Shown one piece after another: positions 8,419 through 19,196 of a DNA stretch of 64,000 bases. The position numbers were made by a program, and so were the translations under genes. Location: assembly GCF_018279705.1 (NCBI RefSeq), contig NZ_CP036498.1, forward strand, positions 2,931,001 to 2,995,000. The letters are read 5' to 3'. Within the stretch, counting starts at the first letter, position 1; each line of letters starts with the position of its first letter. Source of the stretch: Tardiphaga alba. GTDB lineage: Bacteria; Pseudomonadota; Alphaproteobacteria; Rhizobiales; Xanthobacteraceae. Below the pieces are notes generated by a model. The model did no database searches, was not told where the DNA came from, and was given only the letters and a program-made list of their open reading frames with translations.

Positions 8419-9351
8419 ATGTTGCGAACCCTGACGATTGCCGGATTTGCAGCCTTGCTGGCTGCCACCTCGCTGTCCAGCACCCCGGTGCTGGCGCAGT
8501 TTGGTCCGTTGTTCGGCGATCCGCCGCCGCGCCCGCCGGGCTCCGTGCCGCGTGGCCAGCAGCAGCAACAGCTTCCACCGCCCATCGATGACGACGAGGA
8601 AGTGCCGGCGCTGCCGCAGGGACGCCTGCTGCCGTCGCGGCCGAATCCGGGCATGGGCGCGCCGCCGCCGGGCGCCGTGCAGTCGCAGCCGCTGGCGCCG
8701 CCGCCGGGCAGCAACACCACCATCGTGCCCCAGAACCCGCAGGGACAGGCCCAACAGCCGGCCGCGCCCGGCCAGCCGCAGCAGCCAGGTGTCGCCAACG
8801 CTCCGCCCGGCGCGGCTCCGAATGGCCGTCAGGCACCGAAGAATGCGCCGCCGCCGGCCGCGACCCTGCAACCCGGCGACGAGGTGGTGACCGAGCCGCC
8901 AGCCCAGAAGATCGCCAACAAGAAGGCAGCGTTCTCGGGTCTCGACAAGATCACCGGCCGCATCATCAATTTCGATGCCGATATCGGCGAGACCGTGCAG
9001 TTCGGCGCGCTGCGCGTGAAGACCGATGCCTGCTACACGCGCCCGGCGACGGAAGCAGCCAACACTGACGCGTTCGTCGAGGTGGACGAAATCACGCTGC
9101 AGGGTGAGGTGAAGCGGATCTTCTCAGGCTGGATGTTCGCAGCGAGCCCCGGCCTGCACGGCGTCGAGCATCCGATTTACGACATCTGGCTCACCGACTG
9201 TAAGCAGCCCGAAGTGGTTGCCACGCAGCAGGAGACGCGCCCGGCACCCGCCGCCGCGCAAAAACGCCCGCCGCCGCCGAAGCAGCAGCCGCGCCCTCAG
9301 CCGCAACAGCAACTGGCGCCGCCGCCGGGCTTCCCGGCTTTCAGGCAGTGA
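8419..9351 (+). CDS. DUF2155 domain-containing exported protein
   Basis: A 310-residue protein with a signal peptide (about 1-26, ending VLAQ), a long Pro/Gln/Gly-rich low-complexity region and a conserved DUF2155 domain (about 170-260). The domain reads LDKITGRIINFDADIGETVQFGALRV, then DACYTRP, IFSGWMFAASPGLHGVEHPIYDIWL and DC. A Pro/Gln tail follows. Function unknown; it is conserved in alphaproteobacteria next to aat and complex I accessory genes, as here. Two cysteines (DACYT and LTDC) could form a disulfide. Confidence 0.88.
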   Translation: MLRTLTIAGFAALLAATSLSSTPVLAQFGPLFGDPPPRPPGSVPRGQQQQQLPPPIDDDEEVPALPQGRLLPSRPNPGMGAPPPGAVQSQPLAPPPGSNTTIVPQNPQGQAQQPAAPGQPQQPGVANAPPGAAPNGRQAPKNAPPPAATLQPGDEVVTEPPAQKIANKKAAFSGLDKITGRIINFDADIGETVQFGALRVKTDACYTRPATEAANTDAFVEVDEITLQGEVKRIFSGWMFAASPGLHGVEHPIYDIWLTDCKQPEVVATQQETRPAPAAAQKRPPPPKQQPRPQPQQQLAPPPGFPAFRQ

Positions 9352-9359
9352 GCGCCTCT

Positions 9360-9447
9360 TAGCCCGGATGGAGCGCAGCGCAATCCGGGGACCGGCGTCT
9401 CAACTATCTCTGCTGTTCCTGGATTTCGCTTCGCTCCATCCAGGCTA
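9360..9447. repeat. Dispersed palindromic repeat (TAGCCCGGATGGAGCG type)
   Basis: Inverted ends TAGCCCGGATGGAGCG and CGCTCCATCCAGGCTA surround an imperfect centre. It lies between the converging DUF2155 and aat genes and may also help terminate transcription. Confidence 0.8.
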
Positions 9448-10119
9448 CGACTGTCGCTCCGCGATGATCGCCAGCGCATCCTCGCCGGTCATCGTGGCCG
9501 GTAGCGCCTCGAAATCTGCCACGTCATCCAGTGCCGCATCGAGCAGTTGCCGATAGCGATCGCGTGGCACTTCGACGGCGCCGAAGCTGCGCAAATGATC
9601 CGTCACATATTGCGTGTCGAGCAGGCCATAATTGCCCGCGATCAGCCGGGCCACGAGATGCACCAGCGCCACCTTCGATGCATCGCGCGCGTGATGGAAC
9701 ATGCTCTCGCCGAAAAACGCGCGGCCGAGCGAGACGCCATAGAGGCCACCGACGAGATCGTCGTTTTGCCAGACCTCGACGCTGTGGGCATGGCCCATCT
9801 CATGCAACGCGCCATAGAGGTCGCGGATGCGCTTGTTGATCCAGGTGTCCTCGCGATCCGGCTTCGGCGCAGCGCATTCGGACATCACGCGTTTGAAGGC
9901 GCTATCTACCGTCACCGTGAAGGCATCCGAACGCACCGTGCGCGCAAGGCGTGAACTGATACGAAAGCCATCCAGCGGGATCACGCCGCGGATTTCCGGC
10001 TCGACCCAGAACAGGCCGGGATCGTCGGCGCTCTCCGACATCGGGAAAATGCCGCAGGCATAGGCGCGCAGCAGCAGTTCGGGCGTGATGTCGGATGATG
10101 CGTTGTCGCGTGAGCTCAT
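9445..10119 (-). CDS. aat: Leucyl/phenylalanyl-tRNA-protein transferase
   Basis: A 224-residue enzyme that adds Leu or Phe from aminoacyl-tRNA to proteins with N-terminal Arg or Lys, marking them for ClpAP via the N-end rule. Family motifs are clear: [70 protein letters not shown] and [11 protein letters not shown]. Cytoplasmic. Divergent from ndh with a 92-base gap; the 3' end touches the palindromic repeat. Confidence 0.97.
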   Translation of the reverse strand: MSSRDNASSDITPELLLRAYACGIFPMSESADDPGLFWVEPEIRGVIPLDGFRISSRLARTVRSDAFTVTVDSAFKRVMSECAAPKPDREDTWINKRIRDLYGALHEMGHAHSVEVWQNDDLVGGLYGVSLGRAFFGESMFHHARDASKVALVHLVARLIAGNYGLLDTQYVTDHLRSFGAVEVPRDRYRQLLDAALDDVADFEALPATMTGEDALAIIAERQS

Positions 10120-10211
10120 ATCGATAGGCTAACAGAATGGCGCGATAAGCGCGACCGGCTTGTACGATACCGCCACCGTCATAACCTGCACAGACGAATG
10201 GAGAGCGAACC

Positions 10212-11549
10212 ATGACGTCAGTCCCGCATGTTGCCGATACCGGAGCTCATCGCATCGTTGTCGTCGGCGCCGGTTTCGGCGGGCTTGAAGCGGTGTATCG
10301 GCTGCGCGGCGTCGATGCCGTGACGACACTGGTGGACCAGCGCAATCATCATCTGTTCCAGCCTTTGCTTTATCAGGTGGCGACGGCATCGCTGGCGACA
10401 TCCGAGATCGCCTGGCCGATCCGCTATCTGCTGCGCGGGCGTAAGGATGTTACGACGCTGCTTGGCACGGTGACCGGCGTCGATGTTGCAGCGAAATGCG
10501 TTCGGCTCGATGACGGCCAGATGCTGCCCTACGACACGCTCGTTCTCGCCACCGGCGCCGGCCACGCTTATTTCGGCCATGACGAATGGGAGCCGTTCGC
10601 GCCGGGCCTCAAAACGCTGGAAGATGCGACGACCATTCGTCGCCGTATCCTGACAGCATTCGAGCGCGCCGAGCGTGCGGACGATCCCGCCGAACAGGCG
10701 GCACTGTTGACCTTCGTCATCATCGGTGCGGGGCCGACCGGCGTCGAACTCGCCGGGACCATCGCCGAAATGGCGCGAACGACATTGCCTGACGATTTTC
10801 GCAACATCGATACGCGCAAGGCACGCGTCATGCTGGTGGAGGCGGGGCAACGTGTGCTGGCGAATTTTTCGGAAGAGCTCTCGGCCTATGCACATCGGTC
10901 GCTGGAGAAGCTTGGCGTGGAAGTGGCGCTCGGGCATGCGGTCTCGGATTGCAATGTGGACGGCGTCGTCTATGGCGACACGCATCTGCCGGCGCGCACC
11001 ATCATCTGGGCTGCGGGTGTGCGCGCATCACCGGCAGCGGAATGGCTTGGCGTTGCGGCCGATCGTGCGGGACGCCTGCAGGTGAATGCTGATCTCACTG
11101 TGCCCGATCATCCCGACATCTTTGCCATCGGGGACACCGTGAGCATTGCAGCACCGGATGGCTCGCTTGTGCCCGGCATTGCGCCGGCGGCGAAGCAGGA
11201 AGGGCGCTATGTCGCCAATGCCATCAAGCAACGGCTGCGCGGCGAGACGCCGGCGCCGTTCCGCTACAGGCACGACGGCAGTCTCGCGCAGATCGGCAAG
11301 CATCTTGCTGTCATCGACTTCGGCCGGTTCAGGCTGCGCGGCGCGCTGGCGTGGTGGATCTGGGGCATCGCCCACATCTATTTCCTGATCGGTTTGCGCA
11401 ACCGTCTCGCCGTCGCTTTGAACTGGTTGTGGATCCACACCCTCGATCAACGCGGAGCGCGGCTGATCACGCAAGGGCGGGCAGTGCTGGATGATCCAGC
11501 GGTACGCACCGGTGAGACTGTACCGCAACGTCTGAAGTCCGCGCGTTGA
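10212..11549 (+). CDS. ndh: Type II NADH dehydrogenase (NDH-2-like FAD oxidoreductase)
   Basis: A 445-residue flavoprotein that passes electrons from NADH to quinone without proton pumping. It has the FAD site VVVGAGFGGLEAVYRL near the N-terminus, the quinone-side motif NHHLFQPLLYQVA, the NADH site IIGAGPTGVELAGTIAEM (about 172-190), the FAD motif FAIGDT and a C-terminal amphipathic/hydrophobic anchor (ALAWWIWGIAHIYFLIG) typical of NDH-2. GGAGAG lies upstream of the ATG. It gives the cell an alternative entry to the respiratory chain. Confidence 0.9.
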   Translation: MTSVPHVADTGAHRIVVVGAGFGGLEAVYRLRGVDAVTTLVDQRNHHLFQPLLYQVATASLATSEIAWPIRYLLRGRKDVTTLLGTVTGVDVAAKCVRLDDGQMLPYDTLVLATGAGHAYFGHDEWEPFAPGLKTLEDATTIRRRILTAFERAERADDPAEQAALLTFVIIGAGPTGVELAGTIAEMARTTLPDDFRNIDTRKARVMLVEAGQRVLANFSEELSAYAHRSLEKLGVEVALGHAVSDCNVDGVVYGDTHLPARTIIWAAGVRASPAAEWLGVAADRAGRLQVNADLTVPDHPDIFAIGDTVSIAAPDGSLVPGIAPAAKQEGRYVANAIKQRLRGETPAPFRYRHDGSLAQIGKHLAVIDFGRFRLRGALAWWIWGIAHIYFLIGLRNRLAVALNWLWIHTLDQRGARLITQGRAVLDDPAVRTGETVPQRLKSAR

Positions 11550-11711
11550 TCCTTCTGGCGGACCGCATTTGCGACCGTGAGAAAGCGTTCGCCCGTCTTC
11601 TGCAGCAATACGCACAGCGTGGTTCGCTTAGCGGATTGCGTGCCGGACCGTCCCTGGTGTTAATTTGTCGCACGTGTCGCAGAACACGATCGATGTGCCG
11701 GAGGGGACGCT

Positions 11712-13160
11712 GTGGCGTTGGGCTGGAAGAAGATCGCACCGCTTGTCGTCTGGCTGGTGCTGTATGTGATCCCGACACCGGCGGGTCTCGTCGCCAATCA
11801 ATGGCACTATTTTGCGGTCTTCGCCGCCGTGATCACCGGCCTGATCCTGGAATCGATGCCGGTCGGCGCGGTCGGGCTCATCGGGCTCACCTTCGCGGGG
11901 GTGATGGGCTATGTGGAGCACGATCCCAACAAGTCGCTGCGCTGGATGCTCGGCGGCTTCGCCGAAAGCACGGTGTGGCTGATCGTCGGCGCTTTCGTGT
12001 TCTCGATCGGTTATCGCAAGAGTGGTCTTGGCCGGCGGCTGGCGCTCTTGCTGGTGCGGGGCCTGGGACGAAGCACAATCGGGCTCGGCTATGCCGTCGC
12101 GTTTTCCGATCTGGTGCTGGCGCCTGCGACGCCGTCGAACACCGCGCGTAGCGGCGGCACCGTCTATCCGATCATCAGCAACATTCCGCGGATCTACGGT
12201 TCGGAGCCGGGGCCGACAGCCGGCAAGATCGGCACCTATGTGATGTGGACTGCCTTTGCGGCGACAGCGGTGACGAGCTCGATGTTTCTCACCGCGCTGG
12301 CGCCCAATGCGGCGGCACTGAGCATCGCCAAGAAGATCGTGAACGTGGATGTCGGCTGGTCGCAATGGTTCATCGGCTTCGCGCCGCTCGGCGTGCCACT
12401 CATTCTGCTGCTGCCGTTGCTGACCTATCTGATCTGCCGGCCGGAGGTGAAGCACAGCCCGGAAATCGTCGCCTGGAGCGCGAGCGAACTGGCCGCGATG
12501 GGGCCGCTGTCGCGCCATGAGAAGATCATGGCCGGTCTGGTCGTGCTCGCGATGTTCCTGTGGATCACCGGCTCCAATCCCGACATCACACTGCCCGGTC
12601 TCGGCTCCAACTTCATCAACGCGACCATGGTCGTATTCGTCGTGATCTCGATGATGCTGCTGACCGGCGTCGTCTCCTTCGCAGACATCATTGCAGAAAA
12701 AGCCGCGTGGGAGGTGTTCTTCTATTTCACCTCTCTGCTCACCCTGTCATCGGGCCTCAATGAAATCGGCTTCATCAAATGGGCTGCAGGCGGCCTGTCC
12801 GCGCCGCTCGCTAGTTTCAGCCCGACGGTCGCGACTATCCTGCTGGTCGCGGTGTTCTTCTGGATCCACTATTTCTTCTCGAGCATTACGGCGCATGCGG
12901 CGGCAATGCTGCCCGTCGTGCTCGCGGTCGGATCAAGTATCCCCGGCATTCATATGCAGACGCTCACATTGCTCTGCATCTATTCGCTGGGATTGATCGG
13001 TGTGATCTCGCCCTATGCGACCGGACCTGCGCCGATGTATTTCGGCAGCGGTTATATCGGCAAGGCGGACTTCTGGAAGTTCGGCTTGATCTTCGGCTTG
13101 ATCTATTTCGCCGGTCTGCTGCTCGTGGTCATGCCGTGGCTGACGCTGCGCGTCGGCTAA
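11712..13160 (+). CDS. DASS/SLC13-family anion transporter
   Basis: A 482-residue, roughly 12-helix inner-membrane protein of the divalent anion:Na+ symporter family (CitT/TtdT branch). The signatures APATPSNTARSGGTVYPI (about 137-154) and SSITAHAAAMLPVV (about 393-406) are the two paired substrate/sodium loops. The likely substrate is a di- or tricarboxylate such as citrate, tartrate or 2-oxoglutarate; exchange is also possible. It starts with GTG at 11712, preceded by GGAGGGG at good spacing. It lies 162 bases after ndh and may be transcribed separately. Confidence 0.88.
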   Translation: MALGWKKIAPLVVWLVLYVIPTPAGLVANQWHYFAVFAAVITGLILESMPVGAVGLIGLTFAGVMGYVEHDPNKSLRWMLGGFAESTVWLIVGAFVFSIGYRKSGLGRRLALLLVRGLGRSTIGLGYAVAFSDLVLAPATPSNTARSGGTVYPIISNIPRIYGSEPGPTAGKIGTYVMWTAFAATAVTSSMFLTALAPNAAALSIAKKIVNVDVGWSQWFIGFAPLGVPLILLLPLLTYLICRPEVKHSPEIVAWSASELAAMGPLSRHEKIMAGLVVLAMFLWITGSNPDITLPGLGSNFINATMVVFVVISMMLLTGVVSFADIIAEKAAWEVFFYFTSLLTLSSGLNEIGFIKWAAGGLSAPLASFSPTVATILLVAVFFWIHYFFSSITAHAAAMLPVVLAVGSSIPGIHMQTLTLLCIYSLGLIGVISPYATGPAPMYFGSGYIGKADFWKFGLIFGLIYFAGLLLVVMPWLTLRVG

Positions 13161-13178
13161 GGCGTCGCTTTGCTACGG

Positions 13179-14273
13179 TTACTTCGCGGCGTTGACTGCG
13201 AGCTTCGGCGCCGTCTTCGTCACCGCGCTGAACTTCAGGATCACGCGCGTGCCGGTGTGGTTGGGATCGCGCTCGACGGTGGCGTCGAGCTTGTTGGCCA
13301 TGGCGCTGACGATGCGTTGGCCCATGCCGGTGGAGCGCGGATCGGCCTTCACATTGAGGCCGACGCCGTCGTCGGTGATCGACAATTCGAGATCGTCGCC
13401 CTGGCCTGACAGAACCACATGGATCGGGCCGGCGCCGTCGGGATAGGCGTATTTGACAGCGTTCATCACCAGCTCGTTGACGATGATGCCGATCGCGACG
13501 GCACGATCCGGGTCGATCTCGATCTGCTGCGCCTGCAGCGTGAGGCGCGACATCCTGTTGCCTTCGGCCGAGCGTCGCAGGTCCTCGAGCAGTGCTTCGA
13601 GATACTGGTTGAGCAGTACGCTGTTGAGATCGTGCGACGTATAGAGCCGGCGATGCACCTGCGCCACCGCGGCGACGCGGCCCATCGCATTGGTGAGCGC
13701 CACCTTCACGTCGTCTTCGCGCGCCGAATTGGCCTGCAGATGCAGCAGCGATGCGATGATCTGCAGCGAGTTGCCGACGCGGTGATTGACCTCGCGCAGC
13801 AACACCTCGCGTTCGGCAGCGAGTGCCGCAAAGCGATCGCGTGCGGCGTGGACTTCGGCTTCGGCTTCGTCACGCGCCTTCATGACCAGCGCCTGACGGA
13901 TGGCCGTGTCGCACGCGACGTTCAGGAGCGGCAGGAAGTCACCCTGGGTGTCCTTGACGAGATAGTCGGCAGCGCCGGCCTTCAAGGCCGTAACCGCGAT
14001 CTTGCTGTCCTGCGATGCGGTCACGAAAACGACGGGGGGCGGCGAAGGCAGTTTCTGGATTTGCTCGAGCACCTCGAGTCCGTCGAGGCCGGGCATGTAC
14101 TGATCGAGCGCGATGACGTCGATGCCACCCTGCTTGATGCGTGCGATGCCGGCTTCGCCATTGTCGCAATGCTCGACCTTGTAGCCCTGTCGCGTCAGGC
14201 CGCGCTCCACCAGCCGCGCGAGACCCGCGTCGTCATCGATGTAGAGCAGGACTGGCGTCGAGGCAGATGTCAT
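13179..14273 (-). CDS. Response regulator-HWE/HisKA_2 sensor kinase hybrid
   Basis: A 364-residue cytoplasmic protein. The N-terminal receiver (about 7-125) has phosphoacceptor Asp in VIALDQYMPGLDG and the TAS and K positions of the fold. A coiled linker is followed by a HisKA_2 domain with the histidine in REVNHRVGNSLQII and an ATPase domain (IVNELVMNAVKYAY, ITDDGVGL, STGMGQRIV). In such proteins the receiver gates the kinase. It is third in an operon with a receiver and a CHASE3 kinase; its start overlaps the preceding stop (ATGA), so it probably receives signal from those partners. Confidence 0.9.
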   Translation of the reverse strand: MTSASTPVLLYIDDDAGLARLVERGLTRQGYKVEHCDNGEAGIARIKQGGIDVIALDQYMPGLDGLEVLEQIQKLPSPPPVVFVTASQDSKIAVTALKAGAADYLVKDTQGDFLPLLNVACDTAIRQALVMKARDEAEAEVHAARDRFAALAAEREVLLREVNHRVGNSLQIIASLLHLQANSAREDDVKVALTNAMGRVAAVAQVHRRLYTSHDLNSVLLNQYLEALLEDLRRSAEGNRMSRLTLQAQQIEIDPDRAVAIGIIVNELVMNAVKYAYPDGAGPIHVVLSGQGDDLELSITDDGVGLNVKADPRSTGMGQRIVSAMANKLDATVERDPNHTGTRVILKFSAVTKTAPKLAVNAAK

Positions 14274-14710
14274 GAAGCCGCTTGTGGAACCTGAATGACG
14301 GAGAAGAACAAACCGAGCTGACGGATTGCGTTGGCGAAGTTTTCGTAATTCACGGGCTTGGTGATGTAGACGTTACATCCGAGCTCGTAGCATCGCTTGA
14401 TTTCCTGCGCGTCGTCGGTGGTGGTCAGAACCACGACGGGAGCGCATTTGAGATTCTCATTCTCTTTGACGCGGCGAAGAATATCGATGCCGGTCATGTC
14501 GGGCAGATTGAGATCGAGCAGGATCAGCAGCGCGTCGCCGCGATGGGCCGAGCCGCTGCCATCCGCACCGAACAGATAGGTGAGGGCGTCTGTACCGTTG
14601 GTGAACGGAACGATCTCATTGTTGACACCCGAGCGCCTGATATTGCGCTCGATCAGACGGGCGTGACCCTCGTCGTCCTCGATCATGATGATGGTAACTG
14701 GGTTACTCAT
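14270..14710 (-). CDS. Single-domain response regulator (Rcp1-like receiver)
   Basis: A 146-residue stand-alone receiver with the acidic pair EDD near residue 10, phosphoacceptor Asp in ILLDLNLPDMTG, TTT and the lysine in ITKPVNYENF. It resembles the Rcp1-type receivers found beside phytochrome-like kinases. It has no output domain, so it likely shuttles phosphoryl groups or controls a partner by binding. ATGA overlaps at both ends, with the upstream CHASE3 kinase and the downstream receiver-kinase, fix the start at 14710 and show tight coupling. Confidence 0.92.
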   Translation of the reverse strand: MSNPVTIIMIEDDEGHARLIERNIRRSGVNNEIVPFTNGTDALTYLFGADGSGSAHRGDALLILLDLNLPDMTGIDILRRVKENENLKCAPVVVLTTTDDAQEIKRCYELGCNVYITKPVNYENFANAIRQLGLFFSVIQVPQAAS

Positions 14711-16230
14711 GCGGTCTCGTTTCTGCTGCGGCCCGTCCATTTGGCGGGCAAAGTCACGGTAAATGTGCTGCCATTGCCGAGTTCCGATGACACCGACATG
14801 GTGCCGCCGAGCCGGCGCACAAGAGCTCGCACATGCGCCAGCCCGATACCCTGGCCCGGCCTGTCCTGTGTACCTGCGCGGCGGAAAAGATCAAATATCC
14901 GCTGATGGTCCTTCGGGTCGATCCCGCGGCCATTGTCGATGATTTCGAAGATGGCGAAGCCCATCTTTGTGCGGCCCTTGATGTGGATGTCGCCGGGAAC
15001 CCCGGGCTTCAGATATTTCAGGGCGTTGTCGATAAGGTTGCCAAAGATCTGTTCCATTGCCAAACGATCGCAGACGATCTCGGGCAACGGTTCGATCCTG
15101 ATCTGCGTCTCAGTCTCCGCAGCCTGATGCGCTACGGTTGATGCGATGGTTTCGATCAACTCGCGGGTGTCGATCTTGACCGGCTTGAATTCGCGGCGAC
15201 CCTCGCGCGTGAGATTGAGGATGGCGCTGATCAGGCGGTCCATCTTGCCGATGGAGGACTTGATGAAGCCGAGCGCTTCGCTGAAGTCTGACGATAGCTG
15301 CTTGTCTTCGGCCGGCAGTGCAGGTTCCGGCAGGTTGCCGTCAGTGTCGGGGACCACGGGTTGTTCATTGGCCAGTGTGGCGATGCGGCGGAAGATGTCG
15401 CCGCGCAGCTCTTCGAGCTCGCTGGTGAAGCCCATGATGTTGACCAGCGGCGAGCGGAGGTCGTGGCTGACGATGTAAGCGAAGCGCTGGATTTCCTCAT
15501 TGGCCTCGCGCAGGTCGGCGGTGCGCTCCTGCACGGTGGTTTCGAGGTTGAGATTGCTGTCGCGCAGCTTGGCTTCGGCATCGTCGCGGGCGTTGGACGA
15601 CTGTCGGACCAGGAAAATCGATCCGGCTGCGAACAACACCACGAGGGCCGAACCGGCGATCGTGATGAACGAAGCCCATTGCTGGCTCTCGTCGGCGGTG
15701 CGCGTGCGCTCGACAAACAGCCGGCCTTCCTCGGCGCGCATGGCGCCGGTGATCTCGGCGATGGCTGTTGCAGCTTCGTTGGCCCCGCCGCGGCGAAGGA
15801 TATCGATGCTGGTCTGCAGCTCGTTGTTCTTGATGCGGTCCATGCCCCGGCCGAATTCGGCAAGCCGTTGCTCGACAGCTGAACGGAGCTTGTTGGTGTT
15901 CTGGACCTGGGCCGGGTTGTCGTTGGCGAGCCTGACGAGTTTCTCCACCGCCGGCATGATCGCTGACGACGAGCGCTCATACTCTTCCATGAAACGCGGT
16001 GCTGCCGAGAGCAGATATGCGCGGGTTGCGCTCTCTGTGCGGCGAATTTCCAGCAACAGGTTGGAGATCTGGTTCTGGACCTCGACCGTGTGGGTCACCC
16101 AGCGCTGGTCGTCTCTGGCGCGGTTGACGAAAATGACCGATGCCGCGCTGATGGCGACAAGCACCAGCAATCCCGCCGATAGCAGGACGATTTGCCAGAA
16201 GGCGCGTTTGCGGGCCGCGTCAGCAGTCAC
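14707..16230 (-). CDS. CHASE3-domain membrane sensor histidine kinase
   Basis: A 507-residue kinase. A transmembrane helix (about 11-33) is followed by a periplasmic CHASE3 sensor (about 45-180), a second helix (about 187-208), a coiled segment with LETTVQERTADLREANEEI, HisKA with the histidine in YIVSHDLRSPLVNI, and an ATPase domain (FGNLIDNALKYLKPG, IIDNGRGIDPKD, GIGLAHVRALV). It starts with GTG at 16230. First gene of a three-gene operon whose other two products are a receiver and a receiver-kinase, so a phosphorelay is likely. The ligand is unknown. Confidence 0.9.
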   Translation of the reverse strand: MTADAARKRAFWQIVLLSAGLLVLVAISAASVIFVNRARDDQRWVTHTVEVQNQISNLLLEIRRTESATRAYLLSAAPRFMEEYERSSSAIMPAVEKLVRLANDNPAQVQNTNKLRSAVEQRLAEFGRGMDRIKNNELQTSIDILRRGGANEAATAIAEITGAMRAEEGRLFVERTRTADESQQWASFITIAGSALVVLFAAGSIFLVRQSSNARDDAEAKLRDSNLNLETTVQERTADLREANEEIQRFAYIVSHDLRSPLVNIMGFTSELEELRGDIFRRIATLANEQPVVPDTDGNLPEPALPAEDKQLSSDFSEALGFIKSSIGKMDRLISAILNLTREGRREFKPVKIDTRELIETIASTVAHQAAETETQIRIEPLPEIVCDRLAMEQIFGNLIDNALKYLKPGVPGDIHIKGRTKMGFAIFEIIDNGRGIDPKDHQRIFDLFRRAGTQDRPGQGIGLAHVRALVRRLGGTMSVSSELGNGSTFTVTLPAKWTGRSRNETA

Positions 16231-16300
16231 GGTCGGCTCGCAAGGATTTTAGCTGGAATTTCAACGCTTCCCCGGGGAACCGGGAGTTCCCGGTACCCCA

Positions 16301-16338
16301 CAAACGCCGATCTTTCGAATTGGTTCCATCGGCGTTTG
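16301..16338 (-). other. Strong hairpin downstream of accC
   Basis: CAAACGCCGAT and ATCGGCGTTTG form an 11-bp perfect stem with a 16-base loop, 25 bases after the accC stop. There is no U-run on the minus strand, so it may be an mRNA-stabilising 3' structure rather than a classic terminator. Confidence 0.5.
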
Positions 16339-16362
16339 AAAATTCTTGCATCCAGGTGCGGC

Positions 16363-17703
<1,341 letters not shown>

Positions 17704-17723
17704 ATTATCTGCCTTGCTGTGCC

Positions 17724-17853
17724 GTCATCCCCGCTGAACGCTGTTGCGTTCAGCTTGTGAGGCGCGCGCTCTTGCGCGCCTCGAAGGATGGCCACGGGCT
17801 CCGAGCCCTTCATCCTTCGAGGCCTGCTCTGCGAGCAGGCACCTCAGGATGAC
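17724..17853. repeat. Dispersed palindromic repeat inside the accB-accC gap
   Basis: Outer ends GTCATCC and GGATGAC, with internal hairpins at GCTGAACGC/GCGTTCAGC, GAGGCGCGC/GCGCGCCTC and GCCTGCTC/GAGCAGGC. It fills almost the whole 161-base space between accB and accC, so it is co-transcribed with them and could alter the ratio of the two messages. Confidence 0.8.
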
Positions 17854-17864
17854 GGAGAGATTTG

Positions 17865-18413
17865 TTACTCAATAATAACCAGCGGTTCGCCGTATTCGAC
17901 GGGCGCGCCGTCCTCGACCAGGATCTGGGTCACGGTGCCGGCACGCGGCGCCGGGATCTGGTTCATGGTCTTCATCGCTTCGATGATGATCAGGGTCTGG
18001 CCAGCAGTCACCTTGGTGCCGACGCTGACGAAAGGCGGCTTGCCCGGCTCCGGCGCCACATAGGCGGTGCCGACCATGGGCGAGGGCACGACGCCCGGAT
18101 GCTTGCTATAGTCCGGGCCCGACGGCGCGGCAGGAGCGGCGGCGACGGCCGAAACGGCAACCGGTGCGGGCGCGGCGGCGACCGGGGCAGGCGCGTAGAC
18201 CGGGGCAGCAGCAGCGGTCACATGAACTTCGCGGGCGACGCGGACATGCAGGCCCGAACGCTCGACTTCGATCTCGGTGAGATTGGTCTCGTTCAGCAGC
18301 TGCGCGAGTTCGCGAATGAAGGCGCTGTCAGCTGAGGCAGCCGGAGCAGCAGCGGCGACTTTCGGGGCGGCTGCTTTCGCGGCGGCGGCTTTGGCAGGAG
18401 GCTTACGGGCCAT
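17865..18413 (-). CDS. accB: Acetyl-CoA carboxylase biotin carboxyl carrier protein
   Basis: A 182-residue protein with a basic Ala/Lys-rich N-terminus, a Pro/Ala linker and a C-terminal biotinyl domain. The biotinylated lysine is in [13 protein letters not shown], and the thumb region [14 protein letters not shown] is present. It shuttles carboxyl groups from AccC to the carboxyltransferase. A frame from TTG at 18419 adds two residues; ATG at 18413 (MARKPPAK) is preferred. It sits between aroQ and accC on one strand. Confidence 0.97.
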   Translation of the reverse strand: MARKPPAKAAAAKAAAPKVAAAAPAASADSAFIRELAQLLNETNLTEIEVERSGLHVRVAREVHVTAAAAPVYAPAPVAAAPAPVAVSAVAAAPAAPSGPDYSKHPGVVPSPMVGTAYVAPEPGKPPFVSVGTKVTAGQTLIIIEAMKTMNQIPAPRAGTVTQILVEDGAPVEYGEPLVIIE

Positions 18414-18446
18414 GGGCAATCCGATATCTGAAGGAGTGGGTTTGAA

Positions 18447-18911
18447 TCAGGTGAGCGATGTCTTGCCGAGCTTGGCCGCGAGACCGGAGATCGCGAGGCG
18501 ATAGCCCTCGATGCCGAAGCCGCACAGGCTGGCAAAGGCGGCGCGGGCCGTGAAGGAATGGTGGCGGAAGTCTTCGCGGGTATAGACGTTGCTGATGTGC
18601 ACTTCGACCGTCGGCACTTTCACGCCGACCAGTGCGTCATGGATCGCGATCGAGGTGTGTGAATAGGCGCCGGCATTGATGATGATGCCAACAGCCTTGG
18701 TGCGCGCCTCGTGGATGTAATTGACGAGTTCGCCCTCGACATTCGACTGCCGGCAATCGGCGGTGAAGCCATATTGCGCAGCCGCCTTCGCGCACAGCGC
18801 CTCGACATCGGCGAGGGTGGCGTGCCCATAGGTCTCCGGCTCCCTGATCCCCAGGAGATTGAGGTTGGGGCCGTTGAGAACGAAGATGGTGTTGGCGGCG
18901 GTGTTGGCCAT
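18447..18911 (-). CDS. aroQ: Type II 3-dehydroquinate dehydratase
   Basis: A 154-residue enzyme of the shikimate pathway that dehydrates 3-dehydroquinate to 3-dehydroshikimate. All type II motifs are present: [19 protein letters not shown] with the catalytic Arg and Tyr loop, [29 protein letters not shown] and [18 protein letters not shown]. The start at 18911 (MANTAANT) fits; the longer frame adds 10 non-family residues. It heads the aroQ-accB-accC cluster, a common alphaproteobacterial order. Confidence 0.97.
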   Translation of the reverse strand: MANTAANTIFVLNGPNLNLLGIREPETYGHATLADVEALCAKAAAQYGFTADCRQSNVEGELVNYIHEARTKAVGIIINAGAYSHTSIAIHDALVGVKVPTVEVHISNVYTREDFRHHSFTARAAFASLCGFGIEGYRLAISGLAAKLGKTSLT

Positions 18912-19196
18912 CGGAGGTCCCGGACAGGCGACAGGGCGCAAAAGCGCGGTTCTGCCGGGGGTTATAGGTAACCTCGGCGGGCAGGGGAAGCCTTACACCG
19001 TCCGGTTCCCCCAGCCAAATACCTTGGCGGGTTGATAAAACACGCAATGGAACCAGCCAATTGGCCCGTTAACCACGCGGGAGCCGCAACGCGGAAATAG
19101 CCGTCCTTGCGCAAGACCGGCGCGACTCAGGTGTTGCGCAACGACAGCGGGCGAGTTCCGAAGAACCCGCCCGCGCCGTAAGCCCAATGATAGCGC

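Noticed and set aside
16231..16300. EcfG promoter ahead of the CHASE3 kinase
   Set aside because: GGAAC and CGTT are present on the minus strand, but 19 bases apart instead of 16-17.
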